A DNA stretch of 13,849 nucleotides from DATEAV01 sp964513155 (lineage in GTDB: Bacteria > Chloroflexota > Anaerolineae > Anaerolineales > E44-bin32): the NCBI GenBank assembly GCA_964513155.1, contig CAZEMA010000066.1, positions 1-13,849 on the forward strand, written 5' to 3'. Shown here one piece after another: positions 1-9,661 of this stretch; the first letter of the stretch is position 1, and every line of letters starts with the position of its first letter. The translations under genes and the position numbers were made by a program. Below the pieces are notes generated by a model, which did not search any database, was not told the DNA's origin, and saw only the letters and a list, made by a program, of their open reading frames with translations.

Positions 1-145
1 CCACACCTGCACGCAATGGCCCCGAGTTTGGCGACGCCTCGCGGTGCGGTCGAGACTCACATCCGGGAGGTCGTGGAGGTTCGGTAGCCCGGGCAGGAAG
101 ATGGGCGCCGTCGGTGCCATGGCCGATACTCAAGCCGGAGTGGGC

Positions 146-754
146 TTATCTCACGAGGCGCAAGGCGGCGCCGATGTCTTCGGCAATCATCTTGCGCTTG
201 CTCTTCTCGATGAAGAAGCTCGGCCCGGCCTGCAAGTAGGAGGGGAAGACCCGCCTCCCCGCATACGAGTACTCGGCTCGCCGCAGCTTGTATGTGGATC
301 CGGCAGGGATCACCCTGGCATCCCCCGCCCGCCTGGCGACGTGATTGAGGGCCTGGATCGCCACGTCTCCCATCAGCAGGATCACTTGCACGCTCGGAAA
401 CAGGGCAAGCTCTCTCTCCAGGAGGAGGGAGCATTCCTGGATCGTGCTGGCCTTGATGCCGTATCCCGTCTTGCCACACTTCACAGCTGTTGTGAGGTAA
501 ACCCCAAGGCCCACGATGTCGCGAATCGATGCGACATCCGCGCCGGCATCGTTGAAGGCTTGAACGGTTGTGCGCGCGAAGAGGGGATCTCCGGCCGCAT
601 AGTAGTAGTCGGCGCGATCGGCCGGGGCGGCTTCCGAGACCATCACGATGGTGATGCTCTCTGGCTTCACGTTGATCTCGGGGACGACATAGCCCTCATG
701 CACCACATCGGTGCAGGGGAAAGTCTCGCAGGCTACAGACTTGCTGGGTCTCAT
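146..754 (-). CDS. UDG-superfamily protein, Fe-S family-4-like with altered C-terminal motif
   Basis: Predicted 202-residue member of the uracil-DNA glycosylase superfamily, probably cytoplasmic. The segment VYLTTAVKC (residues 85-93), followed by an E/C pair at 107-108 and VQVILLMGDVAIQAL (122-136), aligns by eye with the 'vyItNvvKC...EI..C...ql..i.P.vIv.LG..A' core of family-4 enzymes. Four cysteines (C9, C14, C93, C108) have the spacing expected of their 4Fe-4S site. Motif 1 is MVSEAAP (38-44) instead of GEAPG. The C-terminal catalytic HPS is replaced by VFPSYLQAGPS (169-179). I recall this VFPSYLQ form as a recurring subfamily annotated only as 'uracil-DNA glycosylase family', so true glycosylase activity is uncertain. 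Start: a GTG at 772 is in frame, but AAGGGAGG (769-762) lies 7 bases before the ATG at 754, which I chose. It lies downstream of the glucan synthase, 209 bases away, probably with its own promoter. Confidence 0.85.
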   Translation of the reverse strand: MRPSKSVACETFPCTDVVHEGYVVPEINVKPESITIVMVSEAAPADRADYYYAAGDPLFARTTVQAFNDAGADVASIRDIVGLGVYLTTAVKCGKTGYGIKASTIQECSLLLERELALFPSVQVILLMGDVAIQALNHVARRAGDARVIPAGSTYKLRRAEYSYAGRRVFPSYLQAGPSFFIEKSKRKMIAEDIGAALRLVR

Positions 755-761
755 GCCTATG

Positions 762-769
762 CCTCCCTT
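762..769 (-). promoter_or_regulatory. Shine-Dalgarno deciding the UDG-like start
   Basis: AAGGGAGG on the minus strand, 7 bases upstream of ATG 754. It lies inside the reading frame extended to the upstream GTG (772), so it argues for the shorter protein. Confidence 0.75.
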
Positions 770-808
770 CACACTCTGTAACCGCCCCTAGCCAATTGCA
801 CCAAGCCG

Positions 809-839
809 CCGATCTGTAGGAGCAGCTCCTCGAGATCGG
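809..839. repeat. Two-part inverted repeat upstream of the UDG-like gene
   Basis: Plus strand: CCGATCT (809-815), gt, AGGAG (818-822), cag, CTCCT (826-830), cg, AGATCGG (833-839). Twelve perfect base pairs are interrupted only by a 2x2 internal loop, and the terminal loop has 3 bases. It lies 125 bases beyond the glucan synthase stop and 55 bases before the UDG-like start. Neither side carries a T-run, so a classical intrinsic terminator is unlikely; an RNA stem in the leader or a protein-binding dyad are alternatives. Confidence 0.6.
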
Positions 840-904
840 TTCCCCGACGGTGTGTAGCTCCGGTGCGGCGTCCTCTGAATAGCCCTCGGCTCGCTGGTTG
901 AAAC

Positions 905-931
905 TGCCGAGGAGGAATCGATGCTTCGGCA
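905..931 (-). terminator. Weak candidate stem after the glucan synthase
   Basis: TGCCGAAG (minus strand, 931-924) and CCTCGGCA (912-905) form a stem with one A-C mismatch and an 11-base loop, followed by GTTTC. It starts 33 bases after the synthase stop. The T-tract is poor, so this is only a possible transcription end. Confidence 0.2.
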
Positions 932-963
932 AACGGACTGCCATGTAGCCTGAGGGACACTGC

Positions 964-3900
964 TCATCCGCTCAGAACCCGAACCTTATGGCTCTTGCCA
1001 TCATCCTTCAGCGGGATCATGCCTTCGGGAACTACCTTCCCGTCGAGCCGCACTTCTTTGACCCCCCGGGAGACGTCTCCCTTGCTCTGCACGTCGACTT
1101 GATAGTACGTGCGACCATAGCGGTAGCGTACCTGGTAGCCCGACCAAGCCCCTGGGACACAGGGAGTGATCTCGAGGTGGTCGCCAATCCGATGGATCCC
1201 AAGGATCCCTTCCAGCCCCAGGCGATACATCCATGCGGCGGATCCTGTATACCACGTCCAGCCGCCCCGCCCCACACGGTACTGCTGGCTGGAAACGTCT
1301 CCCGCAACGACGTAGGGCTCTACCTGATAGCGGCGGACCTTCTCCGGCGTATCTGAGCGGTTGACCGGATTGAGCATCTGGAAGAGGGTATAGGCCTCCT
1401 CCGTCCATCCAAGCTCGAGGAAGGCCCAAACGGTCCACATCGCGGCGTGCTGGTAGGCGCCGCCATTCTCGCGCACGCCCGGCGGGTAGCCCTTGACGTA
1501 CCCCGGGTCGCGCGGCGCCTTATCGAACGGCGGGGCTGCGAGCAAGATGAGGTTCTCGTCCGGCTCCAGCAGCCTTTCCTTGACCTGGCGCATGGCCTGC
1601 TCGGCCCGCTTCGGATCGGCCGCGCCCGACAGGACCGCCCAGGACTGCGCCACCGAGTCGATGCGCCATTCCTGATTCTGCGACGAGCCCAGCGGTCGGC
1701 CGTCGTCGAAGTAGGCCCTCCGGTACCACATCCCGTCCCACCCCGCCGACTCCACCGCGGCGCACAGGTCTCCGGCCATCTGTCGATACCCGGCCGCCTG
1801 GTCGAGGAGCCCGATGCGCTCGCTGAGGGCGGCAAAGCGGGTCAGCGTCGCGTGCAGGAACCAGCCCAGCCAGACACTCTCCCCCCGGCCGGCTGCGCCG
1901 ACGCGGTTTAGACCGTCGTTCCAGTCGCCGGTCCCCATGAGGGGGAGACCGTGAGCGCCGGCTGTCAAACCCTTCTCCAGCGCCCTGCGGCAATGCTCAT
2001 ACAACGTGTGGGTCTCGGGAGCGCTCGCATACAGGCCGTAGCGTTCTGTCTCATCGGGTTGCAGGGGACCGCCTTCGAGGAAGGGGAGGTTCTCGGAAAG
2101 GACAGCTTCGTCCCCGGTCGCCTCCACGTATTGGGCGGTGACGAAGGGTAGCCAGAGCAGATCGTCGGAGCAACGCGTGCGGACGCCCCGCCCCGAAGGT
2201 GGATGCCACCAGTGGAGCACATCCCCTTCCTTGAACTGATGGCGCGCGGCCAGCAGGAGATGCTCTCGGGCGATGGCCGGTGCGGCGTGCACCATGGCCA
2301 TTACATCCTGCAGCTGGTCACGGAAGCCGAAGGCGCCGCTCGACTGGTAGAGGGCCGTACGGCCCCACATCCGGCACGAGATGGCCTGGTAGAGCAACCA
2401 TCGGTTGAGCATCAGATCCATCGCCGGATCGGGCGTCCGCACCGTCACCGCGCCCAACAGATCCTCCCATCCGGCCCGCATTCCCTGCCAGGCGGCTTCC
2501 ATCTTCGTCGGATCACCGTACTCCCGGGCCAAGCGCACGGCCTCCTCCCGGCCGGCGCCCTGGCCAAGCAGGAAGAAGACCTCCTTCGCTTCGCCGGATG
2601 CCAGTTCCACGTGCAGCTGGATGGCCGCGCACGGGTCCAACCCGGCTCGGACCGTGCCGGACAGCCCGACGCGCGTGAGCGCTGCTGGACGCTGAACACC
2701 CTCCATTCGCCCGAGGAACTCGGTCCGATCCGCTGTCAGTCCGTGCGGCCGCTGGCTTGCGGCCAGGAAGGCGTATCGATCGGCGAACTCGGGGCTGTAT
2801 GGATTGTGGGCCAATAGCGCGTTGGCGTCCGGCTCATACTCGGGCACCACGTACTGCACGGAGGAGTCGGGGCTCGTCCCCAAGACCCACTGTGCGTAGT
2901 AGGTTGCGGTCAGACGCCGCGAACGCTGCCACAGGTTCTCCAGGCGGAGGGCGATGACCTTGACCGGCGAGTCCGGCACGACGAACATCCGCAACTGTTG
3001 TCTTAGCCCATGGCTGTGATGCTCGAAGACCGTGTAGCCGGTGCCATGACGAACCAGGTAGGGCGCGGAGGCAGGGGTCGGCATCGGCGTCGGTGACCAG
3101 ATCGAAGCGGTCTCTTCGTCGCGTAGGTAGATCGCCTCGCCTGGAATATCCCTCACCGGATCGTTAGACCACGGGGTGAGCCGGTTCTCGGAGCTGTTGT
3201 CCACCCAGGTACAGCCCGCTCCCGCCTCCGACACCGTGAATCCGATGCGCGGATTCGCGACCACGTTGATCCAGGGCATCGGGAGGTGCTCTCCGGGTGC
3301 CAGGTAGATCTGGTATTCGCTTCCGTCGGAGGTGAAGCCACCTCGGCCGTTGCTGAAGGACAGCCCGGAGGGTCGCGGCAGCTCCGGCGTCGGTTCCACG
3401 TCTTCGGGCCTGCTCAAGGTTGGGGTGAAAGCTGGCAGGTGGCTGGGTTCTCCGATGGGCTTGCCGAGCTGGGCGGCGAGAGTGCCGCGCGATCCATCGA
3501 GGATGGCACGTGCAGCCGTCTCAAGCAGCACCCGATCCTCCGCGGCCATTTGATCGGCGCTCAAAAGGAAGATCCCGCCGCGTTGATTCAACCACGGGTC
3601 GCTCCCCATCCGAACGATCAGATGATACAGCTCCCCTTGGAGTTCCTGACCGTAGCCGGTTTCCTTGTCCACGCGAATGACCACGTCGACCTTGATCCCG
3701 CGCCGGCGCCAGTAGGCGTGGGCGCGCAGGACGTCCCGCACAAGGGAAGTCTCCTCCTCGCCTTTCAGTCTCACCAGGAGGATGGGATAGTCGCCGGATA
3801 TGCCGAAGCCCCACAAGCCGTGCTGGCCCCTACAATTGGCGGCGAGAGTCTCCGCAGCCGCCCGCAAGCCAGCGCTCGGGTAAAGCAGCGCGGAGAGTAA

Positions 3901-6900
3901 CCGGTCGAGACACTCCAGGTCCTCCGTCAGGAGTTCCTCTTCGCGCAGTTCGCGCTCGACCTGGGCCCGAGCCAAGTCGAACGCCCGGTCGATGACGGGC
4001 AGGGCTAGATAACGCCGAGCCAAGTCCAACACCTCTGACCGGTCTCGACCCGCCAGCGTGATGAAGTCAAACCGGGCCGTTGCGCTCGGTTCGAGCTCCA
4101 GGTCTTGGCTCAGCGCCAGGATCGGATCAAGCGTCGCGCCGGTCCTCCCCGAACGCCCAGGCCCCGGGCCCAACATGCAGAGCGGCGAACGTGGGCTGTG
4201 GCCTCGGCCGAGAAAGCGGGCCCGGTCACTCTCGGCGGCCACCGGGTACCGCAGCGAGGAATCCGACACGAGCATGTGGACCAGGTAGATCGGTTCCTCA
4301 TCCGCCGATCTCGGGCGGCGGCGAAAGAGGAGGGCATTCAGTTCTCGGAAGAACTCGCTCTCGATGAACAGCTTGTTGAAGGCGGGGTGGCGTTGGTCGA
4401 CTTCTTGGGGTGCGAGCACGACCTCACCGTAGCTCGTGACGGTCAGCCGCCGGCGGCGCTCGCTTTGGTTGGACAGAACAAGGTGGCGGATCTCCAGATC
4501 GTCTTCCGCCGCGACGACCACCTCCATGGTGACTGCCAGGCCGTCCTCTTCGCGGCGGAACTCCGCCATGTAGGGGTAGAAGAGAGCCTGCGGGTCGCCT
4601 GAGGCCGAGGCAGTTGGCTGAAAGGTTGCCGAACCAAGAGAGCCGCTGTCCCGATCTTTGATGTAGATCCATGTTCCCCAATCATCCAACGTTGTGTCCG
4701 CACCCCAGCGAGTGAGAGCGGAGCCCTGCCACTGGCTATACCCGCTCCCGGCGCTGGTGATCATGACGCCGTACCTGCCATTGGAGAGGAAGTGCGCACG
4801 AGGCGTGGCCGCCTGGGCGGGCTCACGCCAGGGAGTCAGGCTGACTTGAGCGTGCAGAGGACGGCCAAAGGTCGCGGCCGGAGGGGCAATCGCCGCCATC
4901 GGCGCGCCAACGGGCAACTGCTCCTGCAAGAGAAGCTCGACGGTCTGGATGCGTGGATCGGAGTGGAAGCGGCGGACCATGACGTCGTCCCGCAGGGCGT
5001 TGGCCAGCCCAACCAAGGTCATGCCATGGTGATGGGCCATGTACGAACGGACCCGGGCCTGTGACTGGCCTATCGGCACGCGGGAGGGCGTGCAGTCAAG
5101 CGCCTCGTAGAGGCCGTATTGCCCGACCATCCCCAGCCGAAGGAAGCGGGCATAGTTGTCAAGCACGTCCTCCGAGGCAAGAGGTAGGGCCAAGACCGAT
5201 GCGTAGGGCGCCACGACCAGATCGTCTCCCAGCCCCCGTTTCAATCCCAGGCCGGGAACGCCGAAGGCTCGATACTGATAGTTCTGGCTAGCATCAAAGG
5301 CGTAGTAGCCGGACTCCGAGACGCCCCACGGTGCGTCTCGGCTGCCAGCAAACTCCATTTGGCATCTCACCGCCGCCCGGCAGCTGTGGTCGAGGAGTGT
5401 CCCCGGGTAGCTGCGCATGAGCAGCAGGGGCATCAGGTATTCAAACATCGTCCCGCTCCACGAGAGGAGCGTCAGCGAGCCGTCCACCCGAGTCAGCGGT
5501 CGCCCCAGGTGGAGCCAATGCGAGAGGGGCACATCGCGTTTGGAGATTGCCACGAGGCTTGCCAGCCGGGCCTCCGAGGCCAGAAGGTCATAGTGGTTCT
5601 CTTCCAGCTTGCCAGCGTCCAGGTTGTATCCGATGTGGAAGACCTGCCGTCGCGCATCAAACAGGAAGCCGAAGTCCATCGCCTGGACCAGCGCCTCCGA
5701 CCGTTCGCCAATCTTGCCGTAGCCGATGACCAGACTCTCTGCCGCCAACCGGCCTGATTGCAGCGCGGAGGCCATCTGGGTGCACCAGGCGAGGGCCTCC
5801 TGGAACGGGTTGTCGGCCGGTAGCCCTGGCTGCAGCTCGAGGGCGCGCTCCAACAAGCGCCAAAGCTCCCCGACCAGGGCCTCTCCGGCACGGGACGCCC
5901 GGGCTACCTCCCCAAGAGGGGCGTTCGGGGGCAAGGTGTCGACCAACGCCCGCCAGACCGTCTGCAGGAGCAGATCACCTCGCGAGTCTGACAACAGGGC
6001 CGGCGGGTGATTCAGGAGGATCACCCACGGAAGCAGCAAGTCCAGCTCTCGGCGGAGGCTCTTCAAGTGGTGCCGAACGCGCTCCGAGCACAGCCTCAGG
6101 CCTTCGAGCGTTTCCGGAGACAACACCTGAGGCCGGATCTCGATCAGCTGCATTAGCAAGCTGTCCAGGATAGGCAACTCCTGGATGGAGAGAGTCTCCA
6201 GGAGCCCGGCCCAGCGCGCAGGTTCCTCCTTGACGGCCTGGACTTGCCGCCGGATCTCGGCTAGCTCGCCCTGCAGGGCGGAGGGCGACCTCTTGTCTTC
6301 GGCTTCCGCCAGGCTCTCACCCAGTAGGGCCAGGGTATCCAGCAGGCCTTGCCAGCGTTCCCAACGGAACACGGGCATCTCGGGCATGGCGAGGCACGCC
6401 TGGGAGAGCGCGATCAGGCACCCGGCCAGGTTGCCGCTGTCTACCGTTGAGACGTATCGTGGCGGAAGCGACGCCAGAGTGCGTGTGTCATACCAGTTCA
6501 GGAAGTGCCCACGGTGGCACTCCAGGTCGTCCAGGGCGTCCAAGGTCGAGTTCAATCTCAGCGCCAGTCCCAGCAGGCCCAGATACCCCAGATCGTTGGC
6601 GGCCAGACAGGAGAGCAGCAGGAACCCGATGTTCGTCGGGGAGGTGCGGTGAGCCGCCTGGCCGCGGGGCGATTCCTGGAAGTGATCGGGCGGCAGCCAG
6701 TGGTCATCCGGTCCAACGAAGCGCTCGTAGAACAGCCAGGTGCGCCGGGCAATGCCGTGCAATTGCTCTTGCTGAGCAGGCGTGGGCGTCGGCTCCCGGT
6801 AGCGGGTAGGACGGCTGATCCACTGGGCGATCTGCGGCGAGACCAGCCAGGCAAGCACCAAGGGCCCGGTGAACGCCAGAGACGAAGGCCGGAGCCACGC

Positions 6901-9660
6901 GGCTAGCAGCCCAAGGGCGAGTGCCAGGATCGGCGCCGCAGCCATTCGTCTCCAGGTCACCATCGGTGGCACGCGCCGGCCAAAGAAGCGGGCGATACTG
7001 GCCGCAGGGATCCACTGCAGCAGGCGCCTGCGGGTGAAAGCCAGGCGGATGAGCGTGATCCCGATCGCATCCACGGCCAGCAGCGCCTCATAGGGCAGGA
7101 AGGTCAGGGCCAGCAGCCAGCGAGCCAGGTCCATCCACAGGGGACGAAGAATATCCAGCGAGAGATCGGTTGGCCGTCGGAAGCGAAGCCCAAGGGCCAT
7201 TCCAGCCAGGAGAGGGGCTCCCTGCGCGAGCACGCCAAAGGCTGTCCAGAGGAGTGCCGGCCCAGGAAGCCAGAACCAACCGAGGATCAGGAGCGCCAGC
7301 GAGGAAGGCGCCAACAGGCTCCGGCGCAGGTTATCCAGGATCTTCCAGCGATCGAGAGGCGAGAGGTCATTGGGGATCGTGCCCCCACCCTCGACCGGCA
7401 CCTGAGGGAGCAGCCAGGGCAGGAGTTGCCAATCGCCTCGCGTCCAGCGGTGCCAGCGCTGGGCGTAGGCCAGGTACTGAGCCGGGAAGTCCTCCAGGAC
7501 AACCACGTCCGTCACGAGCCCGGCACGGCCCAAGAGGCCCTCGAATAGATCGTGGCTCAGCAAGGCGTTTTCGGGAACGCGGCCTGCCAGGCTGCGACGA
7601 AAGGCGGCGATGTCCATGATCCCCTTCCCGACGTAGCTCCCTTCCCGGAAAAGGTCCTGGTACAGATCGGAAACCGCCTGGGTGTAGAGGTCCAGGCCGC
7701 GGTCGCCGGCTAGAAGCCTGGAAAGGATCGTCCGGTTGACGCTGGTCGGCTTGACCCGGACGCGCGGCTGAAGCACCGTGTAACCGGCGATCAGGGCACC
7801 GCTCTGCGGATCGAATTCGGCCTGGTTCAAGGGATGGGCAAGAGTCGCAATCAAACGCCGCGCCCCGCCGCGCGTTAACCCCGAGTCGGCGTCTAGGGTG
7901 ATCACATAGCGGATCTTGGGCAGCGGCTCGTCAGAATCGGTCGGGATGTAAGAGGAGGTCGTCTCGCCGCCCAGCAACGCGCTGAGCTCCACCAGCTTGC
8001 CTCGCTTGCGCTCCCATCCCATCCACGCCCCTTCTCGGGGATTCCACACCCGTGCCCGGTGGAAGAGGTGAAAGGGTTTCCGGCGACCAAGCCCATGCTT
8101 CTGATTGAGCAGGTGCACTCCCTCTCGGGCCTGTGTCAGCAGAGCATCGTCCCCCGGCATGTTCTCCCGGGGAGCGTCGCTGAAGTCGGTCAGCAGGGCG
8201 AAGTGCAGGTTCTCATCGACGGTGCTCAAGTAGTGCTGCTCGAGCTGCCGGAGAAGGGCGCGGATGTCCTCGGGGCTGGTCAACAGGGCCGGGATGGCGA
8301 CCAGCGTGCTGCACTCGCTCGGGATCCCCTCCTGGAATTCCATCTTGGGCAGGAGGCGAGGAGGCACAAGACGCGAGATGATCGAATGCACCAGGCTGAC
8401 CGCCACCGTTGCGGCCGGCACGAGGGCGATCAGTACAGCGACGACGACCTGCAGGAGGGTTCCGCCCCCGGCCAGCACGAGAGCAGCGGGGCCAATCAGG
8501 AGCAGGACCGAGAGCTCGGCGATGCCCCCCAGATACATCAACAGCGCATGGGCCTCGAACCAGCGGCGGAGGCGCGTTCTGGTCGAAGGAGAGTACCCCA
8601 GCCGACTCTCTAACGCTGCCCGCCCTTGATCCAGCAGGTAGAAGCCAACATGGCTGGAGAGATCCGAGAAGGGGGACGCTTCGCGGCTTTCCGGGCCGCT
8701 CCCCTGTCCGGTCAGAGGCGCGGGCATCTTCCGGGATCGCCGGATCCGGTCCGCTGACCATCGGTGCGACTTCGGCTGTTGCGCGGCTATCGCCGTGTGC
8801 CCCTCAGAACGCAGTCGGGTGGCCTCGGCCGCAAGATCGACGGCATGCTGAGCAAGTGCCTCCTCCGATACGCCTGTAGCCCACGCCAGGTGTTCGACGA
8901 CCTTTCGGTAGCGATCGCGCGTCTCGAAGTCCATGCGAGCGTAGACCTGACCCGGGTCCCGCCGCAGGATTTGGTCGACACGGCTAACGCTCTCGAACAG
9001 GCTCTTCCAGTCCTGGATGTCCAGGGCCCGCAGGTCGAGGACACAATTGGCAACGATCGACTGGTTGCTTCTTGCCTGAGCTTGCGGGGGCGGGAGCGAA
9101 GCGCCTGGGCCGGCCGCCGGGGCCTCGAGTGTGGCGGCTACGGCTTGGGTGAGGCGCTCCAAGGTCGCCAGGCGCAGCATCGTGGGCAAGGCCCACAACT
9201 CCCCCATCGTCAATGGGGTCACTGTCTGGTAGGCCGAAACAAACCCGCGGATAACATCGGGATCGAGGTGGATCTCGCAAGCGTTGACCAGTTCATAGGC
9301 CAGGGAGTAGCTGCGAGGCAGGCCGCTGAGCGAGGATGCCTCCAGGATGGGGAGTTGGCGGTAGAAACCCTCAGGCAGGTCCTGCCGGACTTGACGTATG
9401 GCCTGCTGGATCAGGTAGTAGTTGTCCAACAGCCATTCGGCATCCGACGGGATCTCGAGCTTCTGATCTGCATCGAAGGCGAAGTGTTGCTGGGCACGAC
9501 GCAGAAGGGCTTCAAGTTCCTCTAGACGCTCCAGGACTGTCGTCTCGCTGCCGCGTTTCGTCGCTGCGTGACCCTCAGCCAGCTGGCGCGCCACGCTCTC
9601 CAGCCCGACAGCCTGGCTTGTCGCGATCTCTTGGGCGGGGAGTTCAGGTGCCGGACCCAA
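964..9660 (-). CDS. ndvB: Cyclic beta-1,2-glucan synthase (NdvB/ChvB/Cgs family)
   Basis: A 2898-residue membrane enzyme, close to known Cgs proteins (about 2800-2870). It polymerises UDP-glucose into beta-1,2-glucan, trims it by phosphorolysis and closes the ring. Order: cytosolic N-terminal region (1-365); membrane helices (about 370-432); GT84 domain with DAD (590-592), LLSHDLFEG, LEDFP and RWHRW (735-739); further membrane helices (about 780-940); cyclisation domain of the Glycoamylase/GH189 type (about 960-1600) with SEAR (E1363) and WGVSESGY (E1449); a first GT36/GH94-type beta-sandwich (about 1610-1860) and a second (from about 2100); an (alpha/alpha)6 phosphorylase domain (about 2405-2800) with GDWNDG (D2579, D2582). 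No frameshift is seen. Start: TTG at 9660, the first possible codon after the in-frame UspA stop, with only a weak GAGG 11 bases upstream; GTG 9594 (residue 23) is an alternative. Probably cotranscribed with the universal stress gene. Function is confident by architecture; ring formation is inferred. Confidence 0.96.
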   Translation of the reverse strand: MGPAPELPAQEIATSQAVGLESVARQLAEGHAATKRGSETTVLERLEELEALLRRAQQHFAFDADQKLEIPSDAEWLLDNYYLIQQAIRQVRQDLPEGFYRQLPILEASSLSGLPRSYSLAYELVNACEIHLDPDVIRGFVSAYQTVTPLTMGELWALPTMLRLATLERLTQAVAATLEAPAAGPGASLPPPQAQARSNQSIVANCVLDLRALDIQDWKSLFESVSRVDQILRRDPGQVYARMDFETRDRYRKVVEHLAWATGVSEEALAQHAVDLAAEATRLRSEGHTAIAAQQPKSHRWSADRIRRSRKMPAPLTGQGSGPESREASPFSDLSSHVGFYLLDQGRAALESRLGYSPSTRTRLRRWFEAHALLMYLGGIAELSVLLLIGPAALVLAGGGTLLQVVVAVLIALVPAATVAVSLVHSIISRLVPPRLLPKMEFQEGIPSECSTLVAIPALLTSPEDIRALLRQLEQHYLSTVDENLHFALLTDFSDAPRENMPGDDALLTQAREGVHLLNQKHGLGRRKPFHLFHRARVWNPREGAWMGWERKRGKLVELSALLGGETTSSYIPTDSDEPLPKIRYVITLDADSGLTRGGARRLIATLAHPLNQAEFDPQSGALIAGYTVLQPRVRVKPTSVNRTILSRLLAGDRGLDLYTQAVSDLYQDLFREGSYVGKGIMDIAAFRRSLAGRVPENALLSHDLFEGLLGRAGLVTDVVVLEDFPAQYLAYAQRWHRWTRGDWQLLPWLLPQVPVEGGGTIPNDLSPLDRWKILDNLRRSLLAPSSLALLILGWFWLPGPALLWTAFGVLAQGAPLLAGMALGLRFRRPTDLSLDILRPLWMDLARWLLALTFLPYEALLAVDAIGITLIRLAFTRRRLLQWIPAASIARFFGRRVPPMVTWRRMAAAPILALALGLLAAWLRPSSLAFTGPLVLAWLVSPQIAQWISRPTRYREPTPTPAQQEQLHGIARRTWLFYERFVGPDDHWLPPDHFQESPRGQAAHRTSPTNIGFLLLSCLAANDLGYLGLLGLALRLNSTLDALDDLECHRGHFLNWYDTRTLASLPPRYVSTVDSGNLAGCLIALSQACLAMPEMPVFRWERWQGLLDTLALLGESLAEAEDKRSPSALQGELAEIRRQVQAVKEEPARWAGLLETLSIQELPILDSLLMQLIEIRPQVLSPETLEGLRLCSERVRHHLKSLRRELDLLLPWVILLNHPPALLSDSRGDLLLQTVWRALVDTLPPNAPLGEVARASRAGEALVGELWRLLERALELQPGLPADNPFQEALAWCTQMASALQSGRLAAESLVIGYGKIGERSEALVQAMDFGFLFDARRQVFHIGYNLDAGKLEENHYDLLASEARLASLVAISKRDVPLSHWLHLGRPLTRVDGSLTLLSWSGTMFEYLMPLLLMRSYPGTLLDHSCRAAVRCQMEFAGSRDAPWGVSESGYYAFDASQNYQYRAFGVPGLGLKRGLGDDLVVAPYASVLALPLASEDVLDNYARFLRLGMVGQYGLYEALDCTPSRVPIGQSQARVRSYMAHHHGMTLVGLANALRDDVMVRRFHSDPRIQTVELLLQEQLPVGAPMAAIAPPAATFGRPLHAQVSLTPWREPAQAATPRAHFLSNGRYGVMITSAGSGYSQWQGSALTRWGADTTLDDWGTWIYIKDRDSGSLGSATFQPTASASGDPQALFYPYMAEFRREEDGLAVTMEVVVAAEDDLEIRHLVLSNQSERRRRLTVTSYGEVVLAPQEVDQRHPAFNKLFIESEFFRELNALLFRRRPRSADEEPIYLVHMLVSDSSLRYPVAAESDRARFLGRGHSPRSPLCMLGPGPGRSGRTGATLDPILALSQDLELEPSATARFDFITLAGRDRSEVLDLARRYLALPVIDRAFDLARAQVERELREEELLTEDLECLDRLLSALLYPSAGLRAAAETLAANCRGQHGLWGFGISGDYPILLVRLKGEEETSLVRDVLRAHAYWRRRGIKVDVVIRVDKETGYGQELQGELYHLIVRMGSDPWLNQRGGIFLLSADQMAAEDRVLLETAARAILDGSRGTLAAQLGKPIGEPSHLPAFTPTLSRPEDVEPTPELPRPSGLSFSNGRGGFTSDGSEYQIYLAPGEHLPMPWINVVANPRIGFTVSEAGAGCTWVDNSSENRLTPWSNDPVRDIPGEAIYLRDEETASIWSPTPMPTPASAPYLVRHGTGYTVFEHHSHGLRQQLRMFVVPDSPVKVIALRLENLWQRSRRLTATYYAQWVLGTSPDSSVQYVVPEYEPDANALLAHNPYSPEFADRYAFLAASQRPHGLTADRTEFLGRMEGVQRPAALTRVGLSGTVRAGLDPCAAIQLHVELASGEAKEVFFLLGQGAGREEAVRLAREYGDPTKMEAAWQGMRAGWEDLLGAVTVRTPDPAMDLMLNRWLLYQAISCRMWGRTALYQSSGAFGFRDQLQDVMAMVHAAPAIAREHLLLAARHQFKEGDVLHWWHPPSGRGVRTRCSDDLLWLPFVTAQYVEATGDEAVLSENLPFLEGGPLQPDETERYGLYASAPETHTLYEHCRRALEKGLTAGAHGLPLMGTGDWNDGLNRVGAAGRGESVWLGWFLHATLTRFAALSERIGLLDQAAGYRQMAGDLCAAVESAGWDGMWYRRAYFDDGRPLGSSQNQEWRIDSVAQSWAVLSGAADPKRAEQAMRQVKERLLEPDENLILLAAPPFDKAPRDPGYVKGYPPGVRENGGAYQHAAMWTVWAFLELGWTEEAYTLFQMLNPVNRSDTPEKVRRYQVEPYVVAGDVSSQQYRVGRGGWTWYTGSAAWMYRLGLEGILGIHRIGDHLEITPCVPGAWSGYQVRYRYGRTYYQVDVQSKGDVSRGVKEVRLDGKVVPEGMIPLKDDGKSHKVRVLSG

Positions 9661-9661
9661 C

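Noticed and set aside
1..120. Minus-strand frame from ATG 120 open to the left edge (40 codons)
   Set aside because: No ribosome-binding site, no recognisable protein, and an arginine-rich composition typical of non-coding GC-rich DNA; the truncation at the edge prevents a decision.
44..781. 245-codon plus-strand frame covering the UDG-like gene
   Set aside because: Its composition is that of a mirror of the minus-strand gene, whose motifs and ribosome-binding site are clear.
8764..9525. Long open frame (253 codons) on the plus strand opposite the glucan synthase N-terminus
   Set aside because: It has no family resemblance, and such antisense frames (also at 3286-3900, 2203-2817 and 4105-4602) are expected opposite a GC-rich gene.
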